Shown: positions 34,926-49,562, counted from the first letter of the stretch. The stretch is 64,000 bases of DNA from CAVTYH01 sp963738835 (GCA_963738835.1 CAVTYH010000002.1:248001-312000); one strand, 5' to 3'. Notes: generated by a model not told the origin, from the sequence alone. Numbers and translations: made by a program.

Positions 34926-34967
34926 GGCCGAGTTGCTTTTATTACGGATTGCTTGCTATCTCGGCGA

Positions 34968-39351
<4,384 letters not shown>

Positions 39352-39443
39352 AGGAACTCCTGTTACGGAGGAAAAATCGCTTGCGGGGTTTCGTTGCGTA
39401 TTGCATAGCCCTCGCCAAAGCCGAGGGTTGGGGTCAAACGGGT

Positions 39444-42400
39444 TTAGATTCTTCGTTTCTCGAGCTGCATGTTGAGGGCCAAGCCACGGATTTCGTTGGT
39501 GAGCACATCGAAGCTGGCCGGGGTGCCGGCTTCCAATGTGTTCTCTCCTTTGACCATGGCCTCATAAATTTTCGTGCGTCCTTCCACGTCGTCGCTCTTG
39601 ACGGTCAAGAGCTCTTGCAGGATGTAGGCCGCGCCATAGGCTTCCAGCGCCCACACTTCCATTTCGCCGAACCGCTGACCGCCGAAACGTGCTTTGCCGC
39701 CCAGCGGTTGCTGCGTGATGAGCGAGTACGGCCCGGTGCTGCGGGCATGCACTTTGTCATCCACCAAGTGGTGCAGTTTCAGCATGTAGATGTAGCCGAC
39801 CGTGGTTTCTTGCTCCATCGGCAGGCCGGTGCGGCCATCGTACAATTGAGCCTTGCCGTGTTTGGGCAAACCGGCCTTTTCCAAGGCGCGTATTGATTTC
39901 CTCTTCGCTGGCGCCATCAAACACCGGCGTGACGGCGCGGAATCCGAGTGCCGCGGCGGCCCAACCCAAATGGGTTTCCAATATCTGGCCCACGTTCATA
40001 CGGCTGGGCACGCCCAGCGGATTCAGTAGGATTTGCACCGGAGTGCCATCGGCCAAAAACGGCATGTCTTCTCGTGGCAGGATCTTGGCGACCACGCCTT
40101 TGTTTCCGTGACGGCCGGCCATTTTATCGCCGACGGAAATCACGCGCTTGGCGGCAATGTACACCTTCACCATTTGCAGCACACCGCTGCGCAACTCGTC
40201 GCCGCGCTTCATGCTGTTCAGTTTGCGATCGCGATCGTCGATGGCGTTTTCCACTGCCGGCCACAGCGTTTTGTACGCCTTCTCGACCTCTGCCCGGCGT
40301 TCCGGGCTGCGAATGTCGATGCTATCCAGCTTGAAGTTCCCCGCTTGCTCGGCGACGTACTTATGCTCTTGATCGCGGACCAGCGGATTGCCTTCCGCAT
40401 CGGTCAGCGTCTTTTTCAGGATACTTTCAATCTCGCCTATGAGCGCACCAAAGGCTTCGGCAATTTTTGCGTTGCCGTCAGTCTCTGCGGCTTTCAAATC
40501 CTTTTCGAATTTCTTGCGCTCGTCTTCCGAGAGACTCATCCGGCGCGAGAACTTCTCGGTGTGGATAACGATGCCTTCCACGCCCGAGGGTACTTCCAGC
40601 GAATCGTTCTTCACGTCTTCGCCGGCTCGTCCGAAAATAGCATGCAGCAGTTTTTCTTCCGGGGTCAGCTCGGTCTTGCTCTTGGGGGAAACTTTGCCGA
40701 CGAGAATATCACCGGGCCGCACGTAAGTGCCGACGCGGACAATGCCGGTTTCATCCAGGTTGCGCAGAGCCCGTTCGCTGACATTGGGAATATCGCGGGT
40801 GAATTCTTCGCGACCCAGTTTGGTTTCGCGAATTTCGATGTCGAACTCTTCGATGTGAATCGAGGTGTAAACATCGTTCTGCACCAGCTCTTCACTGATG
40901 ATGATGGCATCCTCGAAGTTGAAGCCGTCCCAAGCCATGAAGCCCACCAGCACGTTGCGGCCCAGCGACAGTTCGCCGTTGAACGTGGCGGCGCCATCGG
41001 CAATAACCGTGCCCTTTTCGACTTTGTCGCCAACCCGGACGACCGGTTTCTGGTTCTGGCAGGTGCGCTCGTTAAGACCCTTGAACTTGGTAAGCGGAAG
41101 CTCTTCGTTGTTAATGACAATTTTGTCGGCATCGACGTAAGTGACCGTGCCCTTCTTGGGCAAGCGCATCAACATGCTGGAGTTGACGGCCACATCGACT
41201 TCCATACCAGTGCCCACCAAAGGCGGTTCGGTTACCAACAGTGGCACCGCTTGTCGTTGCATGTTGGAACCCATCAGCCGCGGTTGGCATCGTCATGCTC
41301 TAAGAATGGAATCAAACCGGCGGAAACGCCGACCATCTGGCTGGGAGCGACGTCGATGTAATCGATCTTGTCGGCGGGGACCAATTCAAAATCGGACCGA
41401 TAACGGGCAATGATGTTTTCGCCCGAAATATGCCCATTTACCACCGGCGCATCGGCTGGGGCGAGATAGGCGTCCATTTCCTGGTCGGCCCGCAGCCATT
41501 CCACCTCGCCCGTCAGTTTGCCCTTGTGGACCTTGCGATACGGCGTGACGAGGAACCCGTATTCATCCACTGCGGCGTAAATTCCAAGACTGGAAATCAA
41601 GCCGATGTTCGTACCTTCGGGCGTTTCGATGGGACAAATGCGACCGTAGTGCGAAATATGCACATCGCGCACTTCGAAGCCAGCCCGTTTGCGGTTCAAA
41701 CCGCCAGGGCCGAGGGCGGAAAGCCGGCGTTCGTGCGTAAGCATCGAAAGCGGATTCGTCTGATCGACTACTTGCGACAATTCGCCGCGCCCGAAGAAGT
41801 ATTCGATTGCCGCCGAAATGCTCTTCGGATTGATCAGCGTGCGGGGCGTCATGTCTTCGACATCTTTCAAACTCATCCGTTCCTGCACGGTGCGGCGGAG
41901 TTTGAGGAAGCCCTTGCGCAATTCGTCGGAAGCCAGCTCGTCGATGGTGCGCAGACGGCGATTGCCCAAGTGATCGATGTCGTCCACTTCGAACGCCGGA
42001 TCGGCTTCGTTGAGCTTGATGACGTACTGTATGGCGCTGATCAAATCTTCTGGCCGCAGCGTCATTTCCGTTTCCGGCACATTCAGGTTCAACTTACGAT
42101 TGATGCGGAAGCGGCCCACGCGACCCAAGCGGTAGCGGTTGGTGTCGTAAAACTTCTCGTGGAACAGCGCCTTGGCCTTTTCCAGCTGCGGAGGGTTGCC
42201 GGGACGCAGACGCTGATAAATTCGCAGCAGTGCCTCTTCATGGCTCGCCGTCGCGTCTTCTTCCAGACTATAGAGGATCAGCGGGATTTTCGGCTCAGGC
42301 ATCACTTCCACGGATGACAGACCGGAGGTGCAAATCAACTCCGCGATGTTCTTCGTGATCTTGTGACCCGACTCGATAATCACTTCGCCCGCTTTATCGC

Positions 42401-43154
42401 TGTTGTGTGGGTACACGATATCGGTAACCGCAATTTTGCCTTCGATCTTTCCGACGCTGCGACCATCGACGATTTTCTCCGACGTGGTGTCGTAAAACGT
42501 CCGCAGGAGGTCAGCGTCCTGGCTATACTTTGAATCCATGGCTCGCAGCAGCATCATCGCAGAGAATTTGCCGCTTTGATCGATGCGCACCTGGAGCGTG
42601 TCTTTCTTGGAGGCGTTGAGTTCGATCCAGCTGCCGCGCTCGGGGATGATGCGGGCGCTGAACATCTTTCGTTCGACGGTGTCGGTATCGAGCACAAAAT
42701 CTACGCCGGGGCTGCGGTGCAGCTGGCTGACGACCACACGTTCGGCGCCATTGATAATGAACTCACCGCCGCCGAGCATGATCGGAATGTCGCCCAGATA
42801 GACTTCCTCTTCGATAGGCTCTGCTTTGGTGAGCCGCAACCAAACACGGAACGGCCGGCCGTAGGTGAGCCGCAACTGGCGACATTCATGCGGTTCGTAG
42901 CGCGGCTTGCCCAATTCGTAGCGGAGATATTCCAGTTTGAGGTTTTTGTCGTAACTTTCGATCGGGAAGATTTCCCGCAAGACCGACTCAATGCCCTCGT
43001 CCTTCCGCTTGTTCGACGGGATGTCGTACTGCAGGAATTTTTCGTAGCTGTAGGTCTGAATTTTCGTCAGGTCGGGAATCGAAAACGGCTCGCGGCCGCT
43101 GCCGAAGCGACGAACTTCTGCGGGCGTGATACGTCGTTGTGCCGAAGTGGCCAT
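39444..43154 (-). CDS. rpoB: DNA-directed RNA polymerase subunit beta, twice frameshifted
   Basis: The beta subunit, 1236 residues after correction. The first part contains the rifampicin-region GRGELSQVVDQTNPLSMLTH and the following RRLSALGPGG, then GRICPIETPEGTNIGLISSL. Its frame ends in TGA at HDDANRG near 41280, where homologues continue [20 protein letters not shown]; one base is missing. A second change near 39894 (+1) leads into ALEKAGLPKHGKAQLYDGRT and the C-terminal FGGQRFGEMEVWALEAYGAA. An AGGAG ribosome site precedes the ATG at 43154. It follows rplL. Confidence 0.94.
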
Positions 43155-43422
43155 TGCAGAATGCTCCTGGAAAAACCCTCGGTCGACGGCGGGTGCGGTT
43201 AGACCGTCGTGCGAGGATCAGAAAACTTTGAACATGAAAGCGCAAGGCGCAACATCAAGCGAAAATGCTAGTGCCGTCGCTATTGCGAACAATCAGGAAC
43301 CGATAGATGGCTTGCCGGCACAACCGCCTATCGCGTGTTGCGCCAGCCAAAAGCCCACCGACGATACCGTATGACCAAGCCAGGGTAAGTTTCGTCCAGC
43401 CCTCTGCCCCGGGGACGTTGTG
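43155..43422. other. rplL-rpoB spacer
   Basis: In other bacteria this spacer carries an attenuator and an RNase III site. Here I see no clear hairpin with a T-run; only the AGGAG ribosome site of rpoB is evident. Confidence 0.4.
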
Positions 43423-43836
43423 TTACTTGACCGAAACCTTGCCGCCGGCTTCCTCCAACTCCTTTTTGGCCTTTTCGGCATCTTCTTTGGAGACGCCTTC
43501 CTTGACCTTGCTGGGTGCGCCTTCGACTAGGTCCTTGGCTTCTTTGAGGCCGAGGTTTGTCAGAGCACGGATGACCTTAATGACGCCAATTTTCTTGGCG
43601 GCATCGAAGCCTTCCAGCACCACGTCGAATTCGGTTTTGGCTTCCGGGGCCGCAACAGCGGGGCCACCAGCAGGTGCAGCCATCATCACGGCTCCGCCGG
43701 CAGCCGCCTTGATGCCGTGAACCTCTTCCAAATAATCGCTCAATTCCTTCGCTTGCTTCAACGTGAGGGCGACAATCTTGTCGCCCAAATCTTTCGTAGG
43801 TGCGGCAAACTCACGAGTGGCTTCTGCAGTCGCCAT
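43423..43836 (-). CDS. rplL: Large-subunit ribosomal protein L7/L12
   Basis: An intact 137-residue bL12 stalk protein that recruits translation GTPases. The N-terminal dimerisation helix (IVALTLKQAKELSDYLEEVH) is followed by an Ala/Pro/Gly hinge and the C-terminal domain with EFDVVLEGFDAAKKIGVIKV and LGLKEAKDLVEGAPSKVKEG. The length is slightly above the usual 120. It follows rplJ after 166 bases. Confidence 0.97.
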   Translation of the reverse strand: MATAEATREFAAPTKDLGDKIVALTLKQAKELSDYLEEVHGIKAAAGGAVMMAAPAGGPAVAAPEAKTEFDVVLEGFDAAKKIGVIKVIRALTNLGLKEAKDLVEGAPSKVKEGVSKEDAEKAKKELEEAGGKVSVK

Positions 43837-44002
43837 GACGGTGGATCTTCCTTTCTGACACTTGGGCGTCGCGCCCGGTCGACGTTCGGGACAGGCGACG
43901 CTAACAAAAAACTGGGTCGATGAATAACGGTTATTGGCCCGTCGAGGCCAAGGATTTCAAATTAGCAGCAGTTTTCTGCTGATATCAGTGCCGAATCTCT
44001 TT

Positions 44003-44572
44003 CTACGCAGCTGGGGGAGTTTCGGTTGCGGGAGCCGACTCGCTGCCAGCTTTTTCCAGGTTTTCTACGTGGGTTTTGATCTGACTGACAATCGCGCCGC
44101 TACCGCCCTTCAATTGGCCAGCCAAACGAGAGCCAGGGCCGAGGATTTGCCCAACCAGCATCGACAACTGCTCTTGCCGCGAGGGCCATTTGCTGACCTC
44201 CTTCACTTCCGCGGTATTCAGCTTGGCGCCGTCCATCGCGCCGCCGCGAGCGGTGAAGCCTTCGAACTCTTTGGCCTCGGTCAGTCGGACGATTTCTTTG
44301 GTGAGCGAGACGAAATCGTCGGCTCCCCAAACAATCGCCAGCGTGCCTTCGATGCCTTCGAATGCTTTGGACAGCGGCGTGCCTTCGGTTGCCCGCCGAG
44401 CCATGCTGTTCTTCACGACTTCCAGCTTAATGTTTTTCTTCCGCAGCTCACCGCGCAGCTTGGTCGTTTTCAGCGAATCCAGCCCGACGACATTTACCAA
44501 TAGCGCATCATTCACGCCGTTGAGCTGTGTTTTCAAATCGCGGGTCAAAAGGTCTTTTACAAATTTACTCAT
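44003..44572 (-). CDS. rplJ: Large-subunit ribosomal protein L10
   Basis: uL10 of 189 residues, anchoring the L7/L12 stalk. It begins MSKFVKDLLTRDLKTQLNGV and contains LRGELRKKNIKLEVVKNSMA and RRATEG. The C-terminal helix for L12 binding carries an Ala/Pro/Thr tail. I chose 44572 because the residues before it derive from a spacer repeat. It follows rplA. Confidence 0.95.
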   Translation of the reverse strand: MSKFVKDLLTRDLKTQLNGVNDALLVNVVGLDSLKTTKLRGELRKKNIKLEVVKNSMARRATEGTPLSKAFEGIEGTLAIVWGADDFVSLTKEIVRLTEAKEFEGFTARGGAMDGAKLNTAEVKEVSKWPSRQEQLSMLVGQILGPGSRLAGQLKGGSGAIVSQIKTHVENLEKAGSESAPATETPPAA

Positions 44573-44585
44573 GGCTTTTATTCGG

Positions 44586-44616
44586 TTCAGCCCCCGCACT
44601 TTGAACGTGGGCTAAC
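44586..44616. repeat. GTTAGCCC...GGGGCTGAAC inverted repeat
   Basis: GTTCAGCCCCCGCACTTTGA with ACGTGGGCTAAC forms an imperfect hairpin in the rplA-rplJ spacer. It is related to the near-perfect palindrome at 33309-33340. Confidence 0.5.
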
Positions 44617-44643
44617 TGGGCAGTCGTAGTTTCTTGATTTGTT

Positions 44644-45327
44644 TTATACCGCGATCTTCAACCCGGGGCTCATTGCGGCGCTGACGGTAATGCTTTTCAC
44701 GTACACGCCTTTTACGGCATGGGGCTTCATGTGCAGGATATGATCGATGAACGCCCGAATGTTTTCGGCAAGCTTCTTCTCGTCGAAACTCAGTTTGCCG
44801 ACCAACGCATGCACAATGCCAGCGGGATCGTTGCGGAATTCGACCTTGCCAGCTTTATATTCTTTTACGGTTTTGGCAACATCTGGAGTCACCGTGCCGG
44901 CACGCGGGGACGGCATTAAACCGCGCGGGCCGAGCACTTTGCCCAAGGGCCCGACCAAACCCATCATGTCTGGCGCGGCGATGCAGGCATCGAAATCGGC
45001 CCAGCCTTCTTTGATTTTCGTCGCCAAATCTTCAGCGCCGATGAAATCAGCGCCAGCGGCCTTAGCTTCTTCGGCTTTGTCTCCTTTGGCGAACACGGCA
45101 ACCCGTTTCGATTTGCCAATGCCATGCGGCAGGACGATCGAACCGCGCACCAATTGATCGGCCTGCTTAGGATCGATGCCCAAGCGGATAGCCATTTGGA
45201 TCGATTGATCGAACTTTCTGGGCGGAAATTGCTTGAGGATTTTGACGGCCTCTTCCACCGACATCGGCGCATCCGATTTCGGCAGTTTTTCGACCATCGC
45301 TTTCATGCGTTTTGCAAGTTTGACCAT
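44644..45327 (-). CDS. rplA: Large-subunit ribosomal protein L1
   Basis: uL1 of 227 residues, forming the mobile L1 stalk. Motifs are QSIQMAIRLGIDPKQADQLV, RGSIVLPHGIGKSKRVAVFA, MMGLVGPLGKVLGPRGLMPS and the following PRAGTVTPDVAKTV. I chose the ATG at 45327; a TTG four codons earlier is less likely. It follows rplK by 106 bases. Confidence 0.96.
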   Translation of the reverse strand: MVKLAKRMKAMVEKLPKSDAPMSVEEAVKILKQFPPRKFDQSIQMAIRLGIDPKQADQLVRGSIVLPHGIGKSKRVAVFAKGDKAEEAKAAGADFIGAEDLATKIKEGWADFDACIAAPDMMGLVGPLGKVLGPRGLMPSPRAGTVTPDVAKTVKEYKAGKVEFRNDPAGIVHALVGKLSFDEKKLAENIRAFIDHILHMKPHAVKGVYVKSITVSAAMSPGLKIAV

Positions 45328-45433
45328 TGCTGCACTCAAAATTCTATTGATTTGCGATTTTCACATGCTTTAGCGACTAAATGGTTTAGCACGATCCATT
45401 GTCATTTTGAATCAAAACTAGCTAATCTAACGG

Positions 45434-45859
45434 CTACCCCTCAACCGTCACGCCCATGCTTCGGGCGGTGCCTTCGATCATTCGCCGGGCATGATCCGGA
45501 TCGGCAGCGTTCAGATCGGCGGATTTCATTTTTACGATCTTGTCTAGCTGCTCCTTCGTAACTTTGCCGACTTTCTCTTTGTTCGGCACGCCTGACCCTT
45601 TCGCAATGCTCGCCGCCTGTTTCAGCAGTGCTGCGGCAGGCGGACTCTTGCAGGAGAAGTCGAAACTTCGATCGCTATACACATTCACGACCACCGGAAT
45701 CGGCATGCCGCCGGCTTCGCGGGTACGTTCATTGAACTGCTGCACGAATTGACCGAGGTTAATGCCGTATTTTCCCAATGAAGTGCCAACCGGCGGCGCA
45801 GGCGTGGCCTGCCCACCGGGCACTTGAAATTTCGCGGTTCCAACGAGTTGTTTTGCCAT
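45434..45859 (-). CDS. rplK: Large-subunit ribosomal protein L11
   Basis: An intact 141-residue uL11 in the GTPase-associated centre. It has TPAPPVGTSLGKYGINLGQF with the FVQQFNERT helix, PPAAALLKQAASIAKGSGVP, and the C-terminal ARRMIEGTARSMGVTVEG. It follows nusG. Confidence 0.97.
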   Translation of the reverse strand: MAKQLVGTAKFQVPGGQATPAPPVGTSLGKYGINLGQFVQQFNERTREAGGMPIPVVVNVYSDRSFDFSCKSPPAAALLKQAASIAKGSGVPNKEKVGKVTKEQLDKIVKMKSADLNAADPDHARRMIEGTARSMGVTVEG

Positions 45860-45925
45860 ACAAGATTGATTATTGACAAGGTTATTAATGATTCTGGGAA
45901 AATGCAGCGCCAGGCCGCAAGCGTT

Positions 45926-46741
45926 TTAAAGCGGCTCGATCTGCCAGTGCTCCAATTCGACCGGCGTAGGCCGGCCGAAGATATTGATGATGACGCTCAC
46001 GCGGCCGCTGGCTTCGTTAATGCTGTCGACTTCGCCTTCGAAGTTTTCGAACGTGCCTTCGTTGATCTTGACGCGGTCACCTTTCTTCACGCGGATGTTC
46101 AGCCGCGGCGCGTCGTCGGTTTTCTCTTCCGTCTTCGATTTGATCTTGGCGATATCTTGAGGTGACATCGGGCTGGGCCGGCCGATGGAGCCGGTAAAAT
46201 CGCCAATACCCGCCGTGTCGCGAACCAAGTACCAAGTGTCGTCGTTGATTTCCATCTGCACGACGAGATAGCCGGGATACAACTTGCGTTTGACGGTTTT
46301 CTTTTTGCCGCCTTTGAATTCGGTGACGGTTTCGATCGGCACAATGATTTCGCCAAAATACTTCCCGAGGCCAGCACGTTCGACGTTGCGTTTCAGCCCG
46401 TCGCGGATGGAATCCTCGCGGTTGCTTTGCACTTTAAGGATGTACCAATCCATTTTGACCGGACGATCCTCGTCTTCGACCGCCACGGCGATGCCCTGCG
46501 GCTCGTGTTCCGGTTCTTGTTCGGCTGCGTGTTCCGGCGGCGAATGAGTCGTAGATTCCGCGGCTTCGATTTCCGGTTCGACCGCTGTATGCGGAGTGCT
46601 ATCGTCCAGGCTGGTCGGCTGCGAGGCGACGACCGCATCTGGGGGCGGTGTGTGCAGAATTTCGCCGGCGGTGCCGGTTGGGGCACCCTGCGGCTGGTCG
46701 GTATTGTTTTCCCACTGGTCGATCACGCAATCCTCACACAC
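45926..46741 (-). CDS. nusG: Transcription termination/antitermination factor NusG, N-terminally extended
   Basis: The conserved part has the NGN domain (WYILKVQSNREDSIRDGLKR, then YPGYLVVQMEINDDTWYLVR) and a KOW domain (VKKGDRVKINEGTFENFEGE). It precedes an unusual acidic, Pro/Thr/Glu-rich extension of about 95 residues with several EPE/EHE-like pairs. The frame begins with GTG at 46741; another GTG five codons later is possible, and no ATG is available. It follows secE, the standard order. The protein couples RNA polymerase with Rho or the ribosome. Confidence 0.93.
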   Translation of the reverse strand: MCEDCVIDQWENNTDQPQGAPTGTAGEILHTPPPDAVVASQPTSLDDSTPHTAVEPEIEAAESTTHSPPEHAAEQEPEHEPQGIAVAVEDEDRPVKMDWYILKVQSNREDSIRDGLKRNVERAGLGKYFGEIIVPIETVTEFKGGKKKTVKRKLYPGYLVVQMEINDDTWYLVRDTAGIGDFTGSIGRPSPMSPQDIAKIKSKTEEKTDDAPRLNIRVKKGDRVKINEGTFENFEGEVDSINEASGRVSVIINIFGRPTPVELEHWQIEPL

Positions 46742-46783
46742 GAAACGCTTCGGAAGCTACGGGGGTAAATCGTTCAGTTGTCG

Positions 46784-47308
46784 TCAGCCACCAGTCAGGC
46801 GATGCAGCAGCCAGTTCCAAAACAGGTCGTACAAAGCCAAAATAGCGGCCAAGCCAAAAATCACGATCATCACCACCGCCGAACTTTGAATCAGTTCCTG
46901 GCGCGTTGGCCAAGACACCTTCGCCATTTCGGCTTCTACGCCAATCAAAAAATCTGCGAACTTAGGCAGATTCGCCAGCCGAAACGAAACCCAAACCGCC
47001 GCCGCGAACACCGCCAGTGGCACACCAAACTGCATCGTCGGTCCTCGATCGATCATCAACAGCCCCAATCGCCAACAACCAATGGCCGCTGTTACTACCA
47101 GGGCAGCAAACGTCAACTGCCTGGCAATTCGTCCTTGATTACGTTTGTACAGCCCGAGCTGAAACAACCAATGTGCGGCTGCGGTCATTTGGCGATCCTT
47201 CTTCCTGGCTGGCGAACCGCTACTTTTCGTTTGTGAACGACTGAGGTTTTCGCTAGCCTCCTGTTCATCGGTTTCTCGATCGGCAGTGGCGTTTCGATGT
47301 TTGGACAT
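46784..47308 (-). CDS. secE: Preprotein translocase subunit SecE, three-helix form
   Basis: A 174-residue protein. The signature AEMAKVSWPTRQELIQS and the following C-terminal membrane helix (VVMIVIFGLAAILALYDLFW) define SecE. Two more hydrophobic segments precede it (LTFAALVVTAAIGCW and FGVPLAVFAAAVWVSFRL), giving three helices, as in enterobacteria but unlike the one-helix form of many bacteria. The N-terminal 60 residues are polar and charged. I chose the ATG at 47308. It lies between tRNA-Trp and nusG. Confidence 0.93.
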   Translation of the reverse strand: MSKHRNATADRETDEQEASENLSRSQTKSSGSPARKKDRQMTAAAHWLFQLGLYKRNQGRIARQLTFAALVVTAAIGCWRLGLLMIDRGPTMQFGVPLAVFAAAVWVSFRLANLPKFADFLIGVEAEMAKVSWPTRQELIQSSAVVMIVIFGLAAILALYDLFWNWLLHRLTGG

Positions 47309-47340
47309 AACTGTCACCCGCTGCGTCCTTGCAATTCAAA

Positions 47341-47462
47341 GGTGAGTGGGCGAGTGGTAAGTGCGTTGAATCCGAAGTAAATCAATTTCGTTGTTCTATC
47401 TGATGGCAAACCGCGGCTTGAACCGGTCTGTCAACCACTTACCCGCCACTCACCTACTCACC
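47341..47462. repeat. GTGAGTGGGCGAGTGG / CCACTCACC spacer inverted repeat
   Basis: Left arm 47341-47364 (GGTGAGTGGGCGAGTGGTAA) and right arm 47434-47462 (CCACTTACCCGCCACTCACC then TACTCACC) are approximate complements and fill the tRNA-Trp to secE spacer. Similar words (CCCGCTCACCTCTTCACCCC) stand at 20042-20065. Confidence 0.6.
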
Positions 47463-47471
47463 TTTTTTGAC

Positions 47472-47547
47472 TGGCAGGGGCGAAGGGACTTGAACCCCCA
47501 ACCGCTGGTTTTGGAGACCAGTGCTCTGCCAATTGAGCTACACCCCT
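47472..47547 (-). tRNA. trnW: tRNA-Trp (CCA)
   Basis: A full cloverleaf is visible on the minus strand. The acceptor stem AGGGGTG pairs with CGCCCCT, the T loop reads GGTTCAAGTCC and the anticodon loop is CTCCAAA, giving anticodon CCA. The 3' CCA is encoded. Placement between tuf and secE is common in bacteria. Confidence 0.95.
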
Positions 47548-47616
47548 AATCAACGATCAACGTGAAACAATGAACGGAAAATTCATTCACCGATCATCCA
47601 CTATTCATCGTTTTTG

Positions 47617-48816
47617 TTAGGCCAAAATCTTCGTTACCACGCCGGAGCCAACGGTGCGGCCGCCTTCGCGGATGGCGAAGCGAACACCGTCGTCCATGGC
47701 GATGGGCACTTGCAACTCTACACTGAGCCGTGCGTTGTCGCCCGGCATACACATTTCGGCGTCGCCCATCAACGTGGCGCTACCGGTGACGTCGGTCGTG
47801 CGGAAGTAAAACTGCGGTCGGTAGCCACTGAAAAACGGCGTGTGCCGACCACCTTCCTCCTTCGACAGCACGTACACCTCGCATTCGAACTTGGTGTGCG
47901 GCGTGATGGAGTTCGGTTTAGCCAACACCTGACCGCGCTCGATTTCCTCACGCTTGATGCCACGCAACAGGCAGCCCACATTATCGCCAGCTTGTCCGGT
48001 ATCTAGCGTCTTATTGAACATTTCTACTCCCGTCACCACGACCTTGCGCTTGTCGGGGCTCAGGCCCACGATTTCCACTTCCTCGCCAACCTTGACAATG
48101 CCGCGCTCCACACGACCGGTCGCCACGGTACCGCGACCTTCGATTGAAAACACGTCTTCAATGGCCATCAAGAAAGGCTTGTCGATTTCGCGTACCGGCT
48201 CGGGAATGTAGCTGTCGATAGCGTCCATCAGCTCGCCAATGCACTTGTTCGCCTTGGGATCGCTAGGATTGTCCAAAGCCGGCTTGCTGGCGCCCCGGAT
48301 AATGGGGATTTCATCGCCCGGGAAGCCATATTTTGTAAGCAGCTCGCGAATTTCAAGCTCAACTAGCTCAAGCAATTCCGGATCATCGACCAAGTCGATC
48401 TTGTTGAGGAACACGACGAGCGCGGGCACACCCACCTGGCGAGCCAGCAGAATGTGCTCGCGGGTTTGCGGCATCGGACCGTCGGCAGCCGACACGACCA
48501 AGATAGCACCGTCCATTTGGGCGGCGCCAGTGATCATGTTCTTGATGAAGTCGGCGTGGCCGGGGCAGTCGATGTGGGCATAGTGCCGCTTGTCGGTTTC
48601 GTATTCCACGTGGCTGACCGCGATCGTGACAGTTTTGGTTTCGTCGCGCACCGTGCCGCCTTTGGCGATATCGGCATACGACTTGAGGCTCGCCATTCCC
48701 TTGGTCGATTGGACCGCCAGAATGGACGCCGTCAGCGTGGTTTTCCCGTGGTCGATGTGGCCGATGGTGCCGACATTGACGTGAGGTTTGGTCCGTTTAA
48801 AGTTGTCCTTAGCCAT
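47617..48816 (-). CDS. tuf: Elongation factor Tu
   Basis: An intact 399-residue GTPase delivering aminoacyl-tRNA. The P-loop is GTIGHIDHGKTTLTASI, switch II lies in HIDCPGHADFIKNMITGAAQ, and NKIDLVDDPEL gives guanine specificity. The C-terminal domains include GDNVGCLLRGIKREEIERGQ. An AGGGAG ribosome site precedes the start. It heads the tuf-tRNA-Trp-secE-nusG-rplK run. Confidence 0.97.
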   Translation of the reverse strand: MAKDNFKRTKPHVNVGTIGHIDHGKTTLTASILAVQSTKGMASLKSYADIAKGGTVRDETKTVTIAVSHVEYETDKRHYAHIDCPGHADFIKNMITGAAQMDGAILVVSAADGPMPQTREHILLARQVGVPALVVFLNKIDLVDDPELLELVELEIRELLTKYGFPGDEIPIIRGASKPALDNPSDPKANKCIGELMDAIDSYIPEPVREIDKPFLMAIEDVFSIEGRGTVATGRVERGIVKVGEEVEIVGLSPDKRKVVVTGVEMFNKTLDTGQAGDNVGCLLRGIKREEIERGQVLAKPNSITPHTKFECEVYVLSKEEGGRHTPFFSGYRPQFYFRTTDVTGSATLMGDAEMCMPGDNARLSVELQVPIAMDDGVRFAIREGGRTVGSGVVTKILA

Positions 48817-49006
48817 TCTTTCTCCCTGCGATTAATCAAGCGGACAGAAAGCTGTCCAAATGGGTCTAACTGCAATACTGAAAACGTGATTTCGAGTAAA
48901 ACTTTGCCCCGGTTTGAGGCCATCTGCAATGATACGAACTCGAGTCAAGTGTCTGGTACCTCTCGACCTCAAATCATCTGCCTCCGACCGAGCCGTCTGG
49001 CTTAAG

Positions 49007-49079
<73 letters not shown>

Positions 49080-49249
49080 GCGCGCTTGCAATGAGCGACA
49101 CTGCCTGCGTGGCGCAAGTTCAATATGTCACCGGCCGCTGTTGATATGGGTTGATCTCGACTTGTTTGAATATGCGTTGCGTTTCGCTTGCTTTGAAAAT
49201 TGTCGCTGCTTGAACTTTGTGCTTCTCACCCGAGTTTCAAATCCAATGA

Positions 49250-49320
49250 AGCGGGTGATGGGAATCGAACCCACGTGTCCAGCTTGGAAGGCTGGGGCTT
49301 TACCATTAAGCTACACCCGC
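49250..49320 (-). tRNA. trnG: tRNA-Gly (UCC)
   Basis: The acceptor stem GCGGGTG pairs with CACCCGC, and the anticodon loop CTTCCAA gives anticodon TCC. The T arm is GGGTTCGATTCCC. The D arm AGCTTAATGGTAAAGC is typical. CCA is not encoded. Confidence 0.95.
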
Positions 49321-49325
49321 GGGTG

Positions 49326-49474
49326 AAAATGACGAATGACGAAATCCAAATGACGAAAGAAGCACGAATGACCAAGCACCAAACACCAGTTCGGTGCGAT
49401 GATCGCGGCATTTGGTCATTGAGATTTGATCCTTGGTCATTCTTTTGTCATTCGTCATTCGTGCTTCGTTATTT
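49326..49474. repeat. AATGACGAA-type inverted repeat between tRNA genes
   Basis: Left arm 49326-49388 (AATGACGAATGACGAAATCC...) and right arm 49415-49474 (...GTCATTCGTCATTCGTGCTT) are approximate complements, giving a long imperfect hairpin between tRNA-Gly and tRNA-Tyr. Confidence 0.7.
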
Positions 49475-49480
49475 CTTCAA

Positions 49481-49562
49481 TGGGGGGTAAAGGATTCGAA
49501 CCTTTGAAGGCGATGCCACCAGATTTACAGTCTGGCCCCTTTGACCGCTCGGGAAACCCCCC
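49481..49562 (-). tRNA. trnY: tRNA-Tyr (GUA)
   Basis: An 82-base class II tRNA with a long variable arm. The acceptor stem GGGGGGT pairs with ACCCCCC, the anticodon loop CTGTAAA gives anticodon GTA, and the T arm reads GGTTCGAATCC. Confidence 0.94.
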
